The position numbers and the translations under genes were made by a program. DNA of 64,000 nucleotides from Crotalaria pallida (taxonomy: Eukaryota; Streptophyta; Magnoliopsida; Fabales; Fabaceae). The stretch covers positions 103,789,001 through 103,853,000 of the forward strand of contig CM075651.1 in assembly GCA_037953625.1 (NCBI GenBank), given 5' to 3'. Under the pieces are notes generated by a model. That model was not told the origin of the DNA. It saw nothing but the letters and a program-made list of their open reading frames with translations, and searched no databases. The number at the start of each line of letters is the position of its first letter. Positions within the stretch are counted from its first letter, which is position 1. Positions 1-11,779 of the stretch are shown piece after piece.

Positions 1-1057
1 AGCATGAGTCTTTGGAGATTCTAACATGTGTAGAATGGTTAAGAGAGTATTCTAAAGGCTTAGAATGGTCTAGGAATGTGTATTTGGACCTATAAGAACA
101 ATTAGAAAGATCCTAAACAATGCTTGAGTCCCCAAGGGACGTAGAGGGTCTAGCATGAGTCCTTGGAGGTTCTAACAAGTGTAGAATGGTTAAGAAAGTA
201 TTCTAAAGGCTTAGAATGTTCTAGGAATGTGTATTTGTACTTATAATAACCATTAAAATGATCCTAAACATTGCATGGTACCCCAAGGGACGTAGAGGGT
301 GTAGCATGAGTCTTTGGAGATTCTAACATGTGTAGAATGGTTAAGAGAGTATTCTAAAGGCTTAGAATGGTCTAGGAATGTGTATTTGGACCTATAAGAA
401 CAATTAGAAAGATCCTAAACAATGCTTGAGTCCCCAAGGGACGTAGAGGGTCTAGCATGAGTCCTTGGAGGTTCTAACAAGTGTAGAATGGTTAAGAAAG
501 TATTCTAAAGGCTTAGAATGTTCTAGGAATGTGTATTTGTACTTATAATAACCATTAAAATGATCCTAAACATTGCATGGTACCCCAAGGGACGTAGAGG
601 GTGTAGCATGAGTCTTTGGAGATTCTAACATGTGTAGAATGGTTAAGAGAGTATTCTAAAGGCTTAGAATGGTCTAGGAATGTGTATTAGGACTTATAAG
701 AACCATTAGAATGATCCTAAACAATGCTTGAGTCCCCAAGAGACGTAGAGGGTCTAGCATGAGTCCTTGGAGGTTCTAACAAGTGTAGAATGGTTAAGAG
801 AGTTTTCTAAAGGCTTAGAATGGTCTAGGAATGTGTATTAGGACTTATAAGAACCATTAGAATGATCCTAAACAATGCTTGAGTCCCCAAGGGACGTAGA
901 GGGTCTAGCATGAGTCCTTGGAGGTTCTATTAAGTGTAGAATGGTTAAGAAAGTATTCTAAAGGCTTAGAATGGTCTAGGAATGTGTATTAGGACCTATA
1001 AGAACAATTAGAAAGATCCTAAACAATGCTTGAGTCCCCAAGGGACGTTGAGGGTGT
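1..1057 (+). repeat. Seven-monomer block, duplicated at 3323-4379
   Basis: The monomer order is B, C, B, C, P, P, B. The first, third and fifth have tctttggagatt with catgtgtag, the sixth has gttttct, and the seventh has ctattaag. The same order with the same private bases recurs at 3323-4379, an offset of 3322 bp (22 monomers). The B copies here have atttggacct instead of attaggacct, a mark nearly confined to this left part of the window. The two copies differ at a few sites, for example ctttgaatgg in the later one. Confidence 0.75.
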
Positions 1058-3775
1058 AGCATGAGTCCTTGGAGTTTCTAACAAGTGTAGAATGGTTAAG
1101 AGAGTATTCTAAAGGCCTAGAATGGTCTAGGAATGTGTATTAGGACTTGTAAGAACCATTAGAATGATCCTAAACAATGCTTGAGTCCCCAAGGGACGTA
1201 GAGGGTGAAGCATGAGTCCTTGGAGGTTCTAACAAGTGTAGAATGGTTAAGAAAGTATTCTAAAGGCTTAGAATGTTCTAGGAATGTGTATTTGTACTTA
1301 TAATAACCATTAGAATGATCCTAAACATTGCATGGTACCCCAAGGGACGTAGAGGGTGTAGCATGAGTCTTTGGAGATTCTAACATGTGTAGAATGGTTA
1401 AGAGAGTATTCTAAAGGCTTAGAATGGTCTAGGAATGTGTATTTGGACCTATAAGAACAATTAGAAAGATCCTAAACAATGCTTGAGTCCCCAAGGGACG
1501 TAGAGGGTCTAGCATGAGTCCTTGGAGGTTCTAACAAGTGTAGAATGGTTAAGAAAGTATTCTAAAGGCTTAGAATGTTCTAGGAATGTGTATTTGTACT
1601 TATAATAACCATTAGAATGATCCTAAACATTGCATGGTACCCCAAGGGACTAAGAGGGTGTAGCATGAGTCCTTGGAGATTCTAACAAGTGTAGAATGGT
1701 TAAGAGAGTATTCTAAAGGCTTAGAATGGTCTAGGAATGTGTATTAGGACTTATAAGAACCATTAGAATGATCCTAAACAATGCTTGAGTCCCCAAGGGA
1801 CGTAGAGGGTCTAGCATGAGTCCTTGGAGGTTCTAACAAGTGTAGAATGGTTAAAATAGTATTCTAAAGGTGTAGAATGGTCTAGGAATGTGTATTAGGA
1901 CCTATAAGAACAATTAGAAAGATCCTAAACAATGCTTGAGTCCCCAAGGGACGTAGAGGGTGTAGCATGAGTCCTTGGAGGTTCTAACAAGTGTAGAATG
2001 GTTAAGAGAGTATTCTAAAGGCTTAGAATGGTCTAGGAATGTGTATTAGGACCTATAAGAACAATTAGAAAGATCCTAAACAATGCTTGAGTCCCCAAGA
2101 GACGTAGAGGGTCTAGCATGAGTCCTTGGAGGTTCTAACAAGTGTAGAATGGTTAAGAAAGTATTCTAAAGGCTTAGAATGGTCTAGGAATGTGTATTAG
2201 GACTTATAAGAACCATTAGAATGATCCTAAACAATGCTTGAGTCCCCAAGGGACGTAGAGGGTCTAGCATGAGTCCTTGGAGGTTCCAACAAGTGTAGAA
2301 TGGTTAAGAGAGTATTCTAAAGGCTTATAATGGTCTAGGAATGTGTATTAGGACTTATAATAACCATTAGAATGATCCTAAACATTGCATGGTACCCCAA
2401 GGGACGTAGAGGGTGTAGCATGAGTCCTTGGAGTTTCTAACAAGTGTAGAATGGTTAAGAGAGTATTCTAAAGGCCTAGAATGGTCTAGGAATGTGTATT
2501 AGGACTTATAAGAACCATTAGAATGATCCTAAATAATGCTTGAGTCCCCAAGGGACGTAGAGGGTCTAGCATGAGTCCTTGGAGGTTCTAACAAGTGTAG
2601 AATGGTTAAGAGAGTATTCTAAAGGCTTATAATGGTCTAGGAATGTGTATTAGGACTTATAATAACCATTAGAATGATCCTAAACATTGCATGGTACCCC
2701 AAGGGACGTAGAGGGTGTAGCATGAGTCCTTGGAGTTTCTAACAAGTGTAGAATGGTTAAGAGAGTATTCTAAAGGCCTAGAATGGTCTAGGAATGTGTA
2801 TTAGGACTTTTAAGAACCATTAGAATGATCCTAAACAATGCTTGAGTCCCCAAGGGACGTAGAGGGTCAAGCATGAGTCCTTGGAGGTTCTAACAAGTGT
2901 AGAATGGTTAAGAGAGTATTCTAAAGGCTTAGAATGGTCTAGGAATGTGTATTAGGACCTATAAGAACAATTAGAAAGATCCTAAACAATGCTTGAGTCC
3001 CCAAGGGACGTAGAGGGTGTAGCATGAGTCCTTGGAGTTTCTAACAAGTGTAGAATGGTTAAGAGAGTATTCTAAAGGCCTAGAATGGTCTAGGAATGTG
3101 TATTAGGACTTGTAAGAACCATTAGAATGATCCTAAACAATGCTTGAGTCCCCAAGGGACGTAGAGGGTGAAGCATGAGTCCTTGGAGGTTCTAACAAGT
3201 GTAGAATGGTTAAGAAAGTATTCTAAAGGCTTAGAATGTTCTAGGAATGTGTATTTGTACTTATAATAACCATTAGAATGATCCTAAACATTGCATGGTA
3301 CCCCAAGGGACGTAGAGGGTGTAGCATGAGTCTTTGGAGATTCTAACATGTGTAGAATGGTTAAGAGAGTATTCTAAAGGCTTAGAATGGTCTAGGAATG
3401 TGTATTTGGACCTATAAGAACAATTAGAAAGATCCTAAACAATGCTTGAGTCCCCAAGGGACGTAGAGGGTCTAGCATGAGTCCTTGGAGGTTCTAACAA
3501 GTGTAGAATGGTTAAGAAAGTATTCTAAAGGCTTAGAATGTTCTAGGAATGTGTATTTGTACTTATAATAACCATTAAAATGATCCTAAACATTGCATGG
3601 TACCCCAAGGGACGTAGAGGGTGTAGCATGAGTCTTTGGAGATTCTAACATGTGTAGAATGGTTAAGAGAGTATTCTAAAGGCTTAGAATGGTCTAGGAA
3701 TGTGTATTTGGACCTATAAGAACAATTAGAAAGATCCTAAACAATGCTTGAGTCCCCAAGGGACGTAGAGGGTGT
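1058..3775 (+). repeat. Mixed-order satellite region with a 13-monomer echo
   Basis: No single unit tiles this stretch. Four monomers at 1058-1661 (ggagttt with cctagaatgg and cttgtaag, then gtgaagcat C, then B, then C) recur at 3021-3624, an offset of 1963 bp. Between them P, B and D copies alternate, several with cctagaatgg (2417, 2719, 3021). Oddities include gactaagaggg near 1650, taaaatag with gtgtagaatgg at 1813, and gtcaagcat at 2870. From 3323 the block overlaps the second copy of the seven-monomer unit. Confidence 0.65.
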
Positions 3776-4983
3776 AGCATGAGTCCTTGGAGGTTCTAAC
3801 AAGTGTAGAATGGTTAAGAAAGTATTCTAAAGGCTTAGAATGTTCTAGGAATGTGTATTTGTACTTATAATAACCATTAAAATGATCCTAAACATTGCAT
3901 GGTACCCCAAGGGACGTAGAGGGTGTAGCATGAGTCTTTGGAGATTCTAACATGTGTAGAATGGTTAAGAGAGTATTCTAAAGGCTTTGAATGGTCTAGG
4001 AATGTGTATTAGGACTTATAAGAACCATTAGAATGATCCTAAACAATGCTTGAGTCCCCAAGAGACGTAGAGGGTCTAGCATGAGTCCTTGGAGGTTCTA
4101 ACAAGTGTAGAATGGTTAAGAGAGTTTTCTAAAGGCTTAGAATGGTCTAGGAATGTGTATTAGGACTTATAAGAACCATTAGAATGATCCTAAACAATGC
4201 TTGAGTCCCCAAGGGACGTAGAGGGTCTAGCATGAGTCCTTGGAGGTTCTATTAAGTGTAGAATGGTTAAGAAAGTATTCTAAAGGCTTAGAATGGTCTA
4301 GGAATGTGTATTAGGACCTATAAGAACAATTAGAAAGATCCTAAACAATGCTTGAGTCCCCAAGGGACGTTGAGGGTGTAGCATGAGTCCTTGGAGGTTC
4401 TAACAAGTGTAGAATGGTTAAGAAAGTATTCTAAAGGCTTAGAATGTTTTAGGAATGTGTATTTGTACTTATAATAACCATTAAAATGATCCTAAACATT
4501 GCATGGTACACCAAGGGACGTAGAGGGTGTAGCATGAGTCCTTGGAGATTCTAACAAGTGTAGAATGGTTAAGAGAGTATTCTAAAGGCTTAGAATGGTC
4601 TAGGAATGTGTATTAGGACTTATAAGAACCATTAGAATGATCCTAAACAATGCTTGAGTCCCCAAGGGGCGTAGAAGGTCTAGCATGAGTCCTTGGAGGT
4701 TCTAACAAGTGTAGAATGGTTAAGAGAGTATTCTAAAGGCTTAGCATGGTCTAGGAATGTGTATTAGGACTTATAAGAACCATTAGAATGATCCTAAACA
4801 ATGCTTGAGTCCCCAAGGGACGTAGAGGGTCTAGCATGAGTCCTTGGAGGTTCTAACAAGTGTAGAATGGTTAAGAGAGTGTTCTAAAGGCTTAGAATGG
4901 TCTAGGAATGTGTATTAGGACCTATAAGAACAATTAGAAAGATCCTAAACAATGCTTGAGTCCCCAAGGGACGTAGAGGGTGA
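3776..4983 (+). repeat. 8-monomer HOR, copy 1 (1208 bp)
   Basis: The order is C, P (ggagatt), P (gttttct), B (ctattaag, ending gttgaggg), C (gaatgtttt, ggtacacc), P (ggcgtag), P (ttagcatgg), B (gtgttct). This order repeats three more times downstream. This copy is the most different: it lacks the tttattt, agcgacg, tttgagg and agagcaatt marks shared by the later three. It is separated from them by two extra monomers. Confidence 0.8.
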
Positions 4984-5285
4984 AGCATGAGTCCTTGGAG
5001 GTTCTAACAAGTGTAGAATGGTTAAGAAAGTATTCTAAAGGCTTAGAATGTTCTAGGAATGTGTATTTGTACTTATAATAACCATTAGAATGATCCTAAA
5101 CATTGCATGGTACCCCAAGGGACGTAGAGGGTGTAGCATGAGTCCTTGGAGATTCTAACAAGTGTAGAATGGTTAAGAGAGTATTCTAAAGGCTTAGAAT
5201 GGTCTAGGAATGTGTATTTGGACCTATAAGAACAATTAGAAAGATCCTAAACAATGCTTGAGTCCCCAAGGGACGTAGAGGGTGT
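4984..5285 (+). repeat. Two-monomer interruption between 8-mer HOR copies
   Basis: A C monomer preceded by gtga and a B monomer with atttggacct sit between HOR copies 1 and 2. The pair resembles 3172-3473 upstream, so it is best read as an older C-B dimer caught inside the HOR by unequal exchange. Confidence 0.65.
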
Positions 5286-6493
5286 AGCATGAGTCCTTGG
5301 AGGTTCTAACAAGTGTAGAATGGTTAAGAAAGTATTCTAAAGGCTTAGAATGTTCTAGGAATGTTTATTTGTACTTATAATAACCATTAAAATGATCCTA
5401 AACATTGCATGGTACCCCAAGGGACGTAGAGGGTGTAGCATGAGTCTTTGGAGATTCTAACATGTGTAGAATGGTTAAGAGAGTATTCTAAAGGCTTAGA
5501 ATGGTCTAGGAATGTGTATTAGGACTTATAAGAACCATTAGAATGATCCTAAACATTGCTTGAGTCCCCAAGCGACGTAGAGGGTCTAGCATGAGTCCTT
5601 GGAGGTTCTAACAAGTGTAGAATGGTTAAGAGAGTTTTCTAAAGGCTTAGAATGGTCTAGGAATGTGTATTAGGACTTATAAGAACCATTAGAATGATCC
5701 TAAACAATGCTTGAGTCCCCAAGGGACGTAGAGGGTCTAACATGAGTCCTTTGAGGTTCTAATAAGTGTAGAATGGTTAAGAAAGTATTCTAAAGGCTTA
5801 GAATGGTCTAGGAATGTGTATTAGGACCTATAAGAGCAATTAGAAAGATCCTAAACAATGCTTGAGTCCCCAAGGGACGTTGAGGGTGTAGCATGAGTCC
5901 TTGGAGGTTCTAACAAGTGTAGAATGGTTAAGAAAGTATTCTAAAGGCTTAGAATGTTTCAGGAATGTGTATTTGTACTTATAATAACCATTAAAATGAT
6001 CCTAAACATTGCATGGTACACCAAGGGACGTAGAGGGTGTAGCATGAGTCCTTGGAGATTCTAACAAGTGTAGAATGGTTAAGAGAGTATTCTAAAGGCT
6101 TAGAATGGTCTAGGAATGTGTATTAGGACTTATAAGAACCATTAGAATGATCCTAAACAATGCTTGAGTCCCCAAGGGGCGTAGAGGGTCTAGCATGAGT
6201 CCTTGGAGGTTCTAACAAGTGTAGAATGGTTAAGAGAGTATTCTAAAGGCTTAGCATGGTCTAGGAATGTGTATTAGGACTTATAAGAACCATTAGAATG
6301 ATCCTAAACAATGCTTGAGTCCCCAAGGGACGTAGAGGGTCTAGCATGAGTCCTTGGAGGTTCTAACAAGTGTAGAATGGTTAAGAGAGTGTTCTAAAGG
6401 CTTAGAATGGTCTAGGAATGTGTATTAGGACCTATAAGAACAATTAGAAAGATCCTAAACAATGCTTGAGTCCCCAAGGGACGTAGAGGGTGA
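5286..6493 (+). repeat. 8-monomer HOR, copy 2 (1208 bp)
   Basis: This copy has the same eight-monomer order as 3776-4983. It has private marks shared with copies 3 and 4: atgtttattt in the first C, agcgacg at the end of the second, ctaacatg with tttgagg and agagcaatt in the fourth, gtttcagg in the fifth, ggcgtag in the sixth, ttagcatgg in the seventh and gtgttct in the eighth. The unit length is exactly 1208 bp with no indel. Confidence 0.85.
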
Positions 6494-7701
6494 AGCATGA
6501 GTCCTTGGAGGTTCTAACAAGTGTAGAATGGTTAAGAAAGTATTCTAAAGGCTTAGAATGTTCTAGGAATGTTTATTTGTACTTATAATAACCATTAAAA
6601 TGATCCTAAACATTGCATGGTACCCCAAGGGACGTAGAGGGTGTAGCATGAGTCTTTGGAGATTCTAACATGTGTAGAATGGTTAAGAGAGTATTCTAAA
6701 GGCTTAGAATGGTCTAGGAATGTGTATTAGGACTTATAAGAACCATTAGAATGATCCTAAACATTGCTTGAGTCCCCAAGCGACGTAGAGGGTCTAGCAT
6801 GAGTCCTTGGAGGTTCTAACAAGTGTAGAATGGTTAAGAGAGTTTTCTAAAGGCTTAGAATGGTCTAGGAATGTGTATTAGGACTTATAAGAACCATTAG
6901 AATGATCCTAAACAATGCTTGAGTCCCCAAGGGACGTAGAGGGTCTAACATGAGTCCTTTGAGGTTCTAACAAGTGTAGAATGGTTAAGAGAGTATTCTA
7001 AAGGCTTAGCATGGTCTAGGAATGTGTATTAGGACCTATAAGAGCAATTAGAAAGATCCTAAACAATGCTTGAGTCCCCAAGGGACGTTGAGGGTGTAGC
7101 ATGAGTCCTTGGAGGTTCTAACAAGTGTAGAATGGTTAAGAAAGTATTCTAAAGGCTTAGAATGTTTCAGGAATGTGTATTTGTACTTATAATAACCATT
7201 AAAATGATCCTAAACATTGCATGGTACACCAAGGGACGTAGAGGGTGTAGCATGAGTCCTTGGAGATTCTAACAAGTGTAGAATGGTTAAGAGAGTATTC
7301 TAAAGGCTTAGAATGGTCTAGGAATGTGTATTAGGACTTATAAGAACCATTAGAATGATCCTAAACAATGCTTGAGTCCCCAAGGGGCGTAGAGGGTCTA
7401 GCATGAGTCCTTGGAGGTTCTAACAAGTGTAGAATGGTTAAGAGAGTATTCTAAAGGCTTAGCATGGTCTAGGAATGTGTATTAGGACTTATAAGAACCA
7501 TTAGAATGATCCTAAACAATGCTTGAGTCCCCAAGGGACGTAGAGGGTCTAGCATGAGTCCTTGGAGGTTCTAACAGGTGTAGAATGGTTAAGAGAGTGT
7601 TCTAAAGGCTTAGAATGGTCTAGGAATGTGTATTAGGACCTATAAGAACAATTAGAAAGATCCTAAACAATGCTTGAGTCCCCAAGGGACGTAGAGGGTG
7701 A
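6494..7701 (+). repeat. 8-monomer HOR, copy 3, with conversion tract
   Basis: Order and marks are as in copy 2. The exception is the fourth monomer (6947-7097). It starts with the expected ctaacatg and tttgagg and ends with agagcaatt. Its middle (about 6967-7010) instead reads aacaag, aagagag and ttagcatgg, the bases of the seventh monomer in the unit, where copies 2 and 4 have aataag, aagaaag and ttagaatgg. This looks like a short gene-conversion patch. Confidence 0.85.
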
Positions 7702-8909
7702 AGCATGAGTCCTTGGAGGTTCTAACAAGTGTAGAATGGTTAAGAAAGTATTCTAAAGGCTTAGAATGTTCTAGGAATGTTTATTTGTACTTATAATAAC
7801 CATTAAAATGATCCTAAACATTGCATGGTACCCCAAGGGACGTAGAGGGTGTAGCATGAGTCTTTGGAGATTCTAACATGTGTAGAATGGTTAAGAGAGT
7901 ATTCTAAAGGCTTAGAATGGTCTAGGAATGTGTATTAGGACTTATAAGAACCATTAGAATGATCCTAAACATTGCTTGAGTCCCCAAGCGACGTAGAGGG
8001 TCTAGCATGAGTCCTTGGAGGTTCTAACAAGTGTAGAATGGTTAAGAGAGTTTTCTAAAGGCTTAGAATGGTCTAGGAATGTGTATTAGGACTTATAAGA
8101 ACCATTAGAATGATCCTAAACAATGCTTGAGTCCCCAAGGGACGTAGAGGGTCTAACATGAGTCCTTTGAGGTTCTAATAAGTGTAGAATGGTTAAGAAA
8201 GTATTCTAAAGGCTTAGAATGGTCTAGGAATGTGTATTAGGACCTATAAGAGCAATTAGAAAGATCCTAAACAATGCTTGAGTCCCCAAGGGACGTTGAG
8301 GGTGTAACATGAGTCCTTGGAGGTTCTAACAAGTGTAGAATGGTTAAGAAAGTATTCTAAAGGCTTAGAATGTTTCAGGAATGTGTATTTGTACTTATAA
8401 TAACCATTAAAATGATCCTAAACATTGCATGGTACACCAAGGGACGTAGAGGGTGTAGCATGAGTCCTTGGAGATTCTAACAAGTGTAGAATGGTTAAGA
8501 GAGTATTCTAAAGGCTTAGAATGGTCTAGGAATGTGTATTAGGACTTATAAGAACCATTAGAATGATCCTAAACAATGCTTGAGTCCCCAAGGGGCGTAG
8601 AGGGTCTAGCATGAGTCCTTGGAGGTTCTAACAAGTGTAGAATGGTTAAGAGAGTATTCTAAAGGCTTAGCATGGTCTAGGAATGTGTATTAGGACTTAT
8701 AAGAACCATTAGAATGATCCTAAACAATGCTTGAGTCCCCAAGGGACGTAGAGGGTCTAGCATGAGTCCTTGGAGGTTCTAACAAGTGTAGAATGGTTAA
8801 GAGAGTGTTCTAAAGGCTTAGAATGGTCTAGGAATGTGTATTAGGACCTATAAGAACAATTAGAAAGATCCTAAACAATGCTTGAGTCCCCAAGGGACGT
8901 AGAGGGTGA
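7702..8909 (+). repeat. 8-monomer HOR, copy 4 (1208 bp)
   Basis: Order and marks are as in copies 2 and 3, starting again with a gtga-preceded C with ttattt. The fourth monomer (8155) has the unconverted form. A private change is gtgtaacatg at the start of the fifth monomer. A ninth-position C at 8910 begins a different order, so the 8-mer tiling ends here. Confidence 0.83.
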
Positions 8910-11023
8910 AGCATGAGTCCTTGGAGGTTCTAACAAGTGTAGAATGGTTAAGAAAGTATTCTAAAGGCTTAGAATGTTCTAGGAATGTGTATTTGTACTT
9001 ATAATAACCATTAGAATGATCCTAAACATTGCATGGTACCCCAAGGGACGTAGAGGGTGTAGCATGAGTCCTTGGAGATTCTAACAAGTGTAGAATGGTT
9101 AAGAGAGTATTCTAAAGGCTTAGAATGGTCTAGGAATGTGTATTATGACTTATAAGAACCATTAGAATGATCCTAAACAATGCTTGAGTCCCCAAGGGAC
9201 GTAGATGGTCTAGCATGAGTCCTTGGAGGTTCTAACAAGTGTAGAATGGTTAAGAGAGTATTCTAAAGGCTTATAATGGTCTAGGAATGTGTATTAGGAC
9301 TTATAATAACCATTAGAATGATCCTAAACATTGCATGGTACCCCAAGGGATGTAGAGGGTGTAGCATGAGTCCTTGAAGTTTCTAACAAGTGTAGAATGG
9401 TTAAGAAAGTATTCTAAAGGCTTAGAATGTTCTTGGAATGTGTATTTGTACTTATAATAACCATTAGAATGATCCTAAACATTTGCATGGTACCCCAAGG
9501 GACGTAGAGGGTGTAGCATGAGTCCTTGGAGATTCTAACAAGTGTAGAATGGTTAAGAAAGTATTCTAAAGGCTTAGAATGGTCTAGGAATGTGTATTAG
9601 GACCTATAAGAACAATTAGAAAGATCCTAAACAATGCTTGAGTCCCCAAGGGACGTAGAGGGTGTAGCATGAGTCCTTGGAGGTTCTAACAAGTGTAGAA
9701 TGGTTAAGACAGTATTCTAAAGGCTTAGAATGTTTTAGGAATGTGTATTTGTACTTATAATAACCATTAAAATGATCTTAAACATTGCATGGTACACCAA
9801 GGGACGTAGAGGGTGTAGCATGAGTCCTTGGAGATTCTAACAAGTGTAGAATGGTTAAGAGAGTATTCTAAAGGCTTAGAATGGTCTAGGAATGTGTATT
9901 AGGACTTATAAGAACCATTAGAATGATCCTAAACAATGCTTGAGTCCCAAGGGGCGTAGAGGGTCTAGCATGAGTCCTTGGAGGTTCTAACAAGTGTAGA
10001 ATGGTTAAGAGAGTATTCTAAAGGCTTAGAATGGTCTAGGAATGTGTATTAGGACTTATAAGAACCATTAGAATGATCCTAAACAATGCTTGAGTCCCCA
10101 AGGGGCGTAGAGGGTCTAGCATGAGTCCTTGGAGGTTCTAACAAGTGTAGAATGGTTAAGAGAGTATTCTAAAGGCTTAGCATGGTCTAGGAATGTGTAT
10201 TAGGACTTATAAGAACCATTAGAATGATCCTAAACAATGCTTGAGTCCCCAAGGGACGTAGAGGGTCTAGCATGAGTCCTTGGAGGTTCTAACAAGTGTA
10301 GAATGGTTAAGAGAGTGTTCTAAAGGCTTAGAATGGTCTAGGAATGTGTATTAGGACCTATAAGAACAAATAGAAAGATCCTAAACAATGCTTGAGTCCC
10401 CAAGGGACGTAGAGGGTGTAGCATGAGTCCTTGGAGGTTCTAACAAGTGTAGAATGGTTAAGAGAGTATTCTAAAGGCTTAGAATGGTCTAGGAATGTGT
10501 ATTAGGACCTATAAGAACAATTAGAAAGATCCTAAACAATGCTTGAGTCCCCAAGGGACGTAGAGGGTGTAGCATGAGTCCTTGGTGGTTCTAACAAGTG
10601 TAGAATGGTTAAGAAAGTATTCTAAAGGCTTAGAATGTTCTAGGAATGTGTATTTGTACTTATAATAACCATTAGAATGATCCTAAACATTGCATGGTAC
10701 CCCAAGGGACGTAGAGGGTGTAGCATGAGTCCTTGGAGATTCTAACAAGTGTAGAATGGTTAAGAGAGTATTCTAAAGGCTTAGAATGGTCTAGGAATGT
10801 GTATTAGGACTTATAAGAACCATTAGAATGATCCTAAACAATGCTTGAGTCCCCAAGGGACGTAGATGGTCTAGCATGAGTCCTTGGAGGTTCTAACAAG
10901 TGTAGAATGGTTAAGAGAGTATTCTAAAGGCTTATAATGGTCTAGGAATGTGTATTAGGACTTATAATAACCATTAGAATGATCCTAAACATTGCATGGT
11001 ACCCCAAGGGACGTAGAGGGTGT
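8910..11023 (+). repeat. Lead-in and 11-monomer HOR copy (9363-11023)
   Basis: A C, P (gatggtct) and D run at 8910-9362 leads to a marker monomer at 9363. The marker has cttgaagt, ttcttgg and an extra t in catttgcatgg, making it 152 bp. From 9363 an 11-monomer unit follows: marker C, B (aagaaag), C (aagacag, gaatgtttt), P, P, P (ttagcatgg), B (gtgttct, aacaaatag), B, C (ttggtgg), P (gatggtct), D. The P at 9817 has lost one c (gagtcccaagggg), so the unit is still 1661 bp. Confidence 0.78.
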
Positions 11024-11779
11024 AGCATGAGTCCTTGAAGTTTCTAACAAGTGTAGAATGGTTAAGAAAGTATTCTAAAGGCTTAGAATGTTCTTGGAAT
11101 GTGTATTTGTACTTATAATAACCATTAGAATGATCCTAAACATTTGCATGGTACCCCAAGGGACGTAGAGGGTGTAGCATGAGTCCTTGGAGATTCTAAC
11201 AAGTGTAGAATGGTTAAGAAAGTATTCTAAAGGCTTAGAATGGTCTAGGAATGTGTATTAGGACCTATAAGAACAATTAGAAAGATCCTAAACAATGCTT
11301 GAGTCCCCAAGGGACGTAGAGGGTGTAGCATGAGTCCTTGGAGGTTCTAACAAGTGTAGAATGGTTAAGACAGTATTCTAAAGGCTTAGAATGTTTTAGG
11401 AATGTGTATTTGTACTTATAATAACCATTAAAATGATCCTAAACATTGCATGGTACACCAAGGGACGTAGAGGGTGTAGCATGAGTCCTTGGAGATTCTA
11501 ACAAGTGTAGAATGGTTAAGAGAGTATTCTAAAGGCTTAGAATGGTCTAGGAATGTGTATTAGGACTTATAAGAACCATTAGAATGATCCTAAACAATGC
11601 TTGAGTCCCCAAGGGGCGTAGAGGGTCTAGCATGAGTCCTTGGAGGTTCTAACAAGTGTAGAATGGTTAAGAGAGTATTCTAAAGGCTTATAATGGTCTA
11701 GGAATGTGTATTAGGACTTATAATAACCATTAGAATGATCCTAAACAATGCATGGTACCCCAAGGGACGTAGAGGGTGT
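11024..11779 (+). repeat. Truncated 5-monomer copy of the 11-mer HOR
   Basis: This copy starts with the same 152-bp marker monomer (cttgaagt, ttcttgg, catttgcatgg). It runs through B, aagacag C and P (ggcgtag), and then jumps straight to a D-like monomer before the next marker at 11780. Six internal monomers are missing relative to the copy at 9363. The closing monomer has aacaatgcatgg, a P-to-C join near position 120-124, which may mark the deletion or exchange point. Confidence 0.78.
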
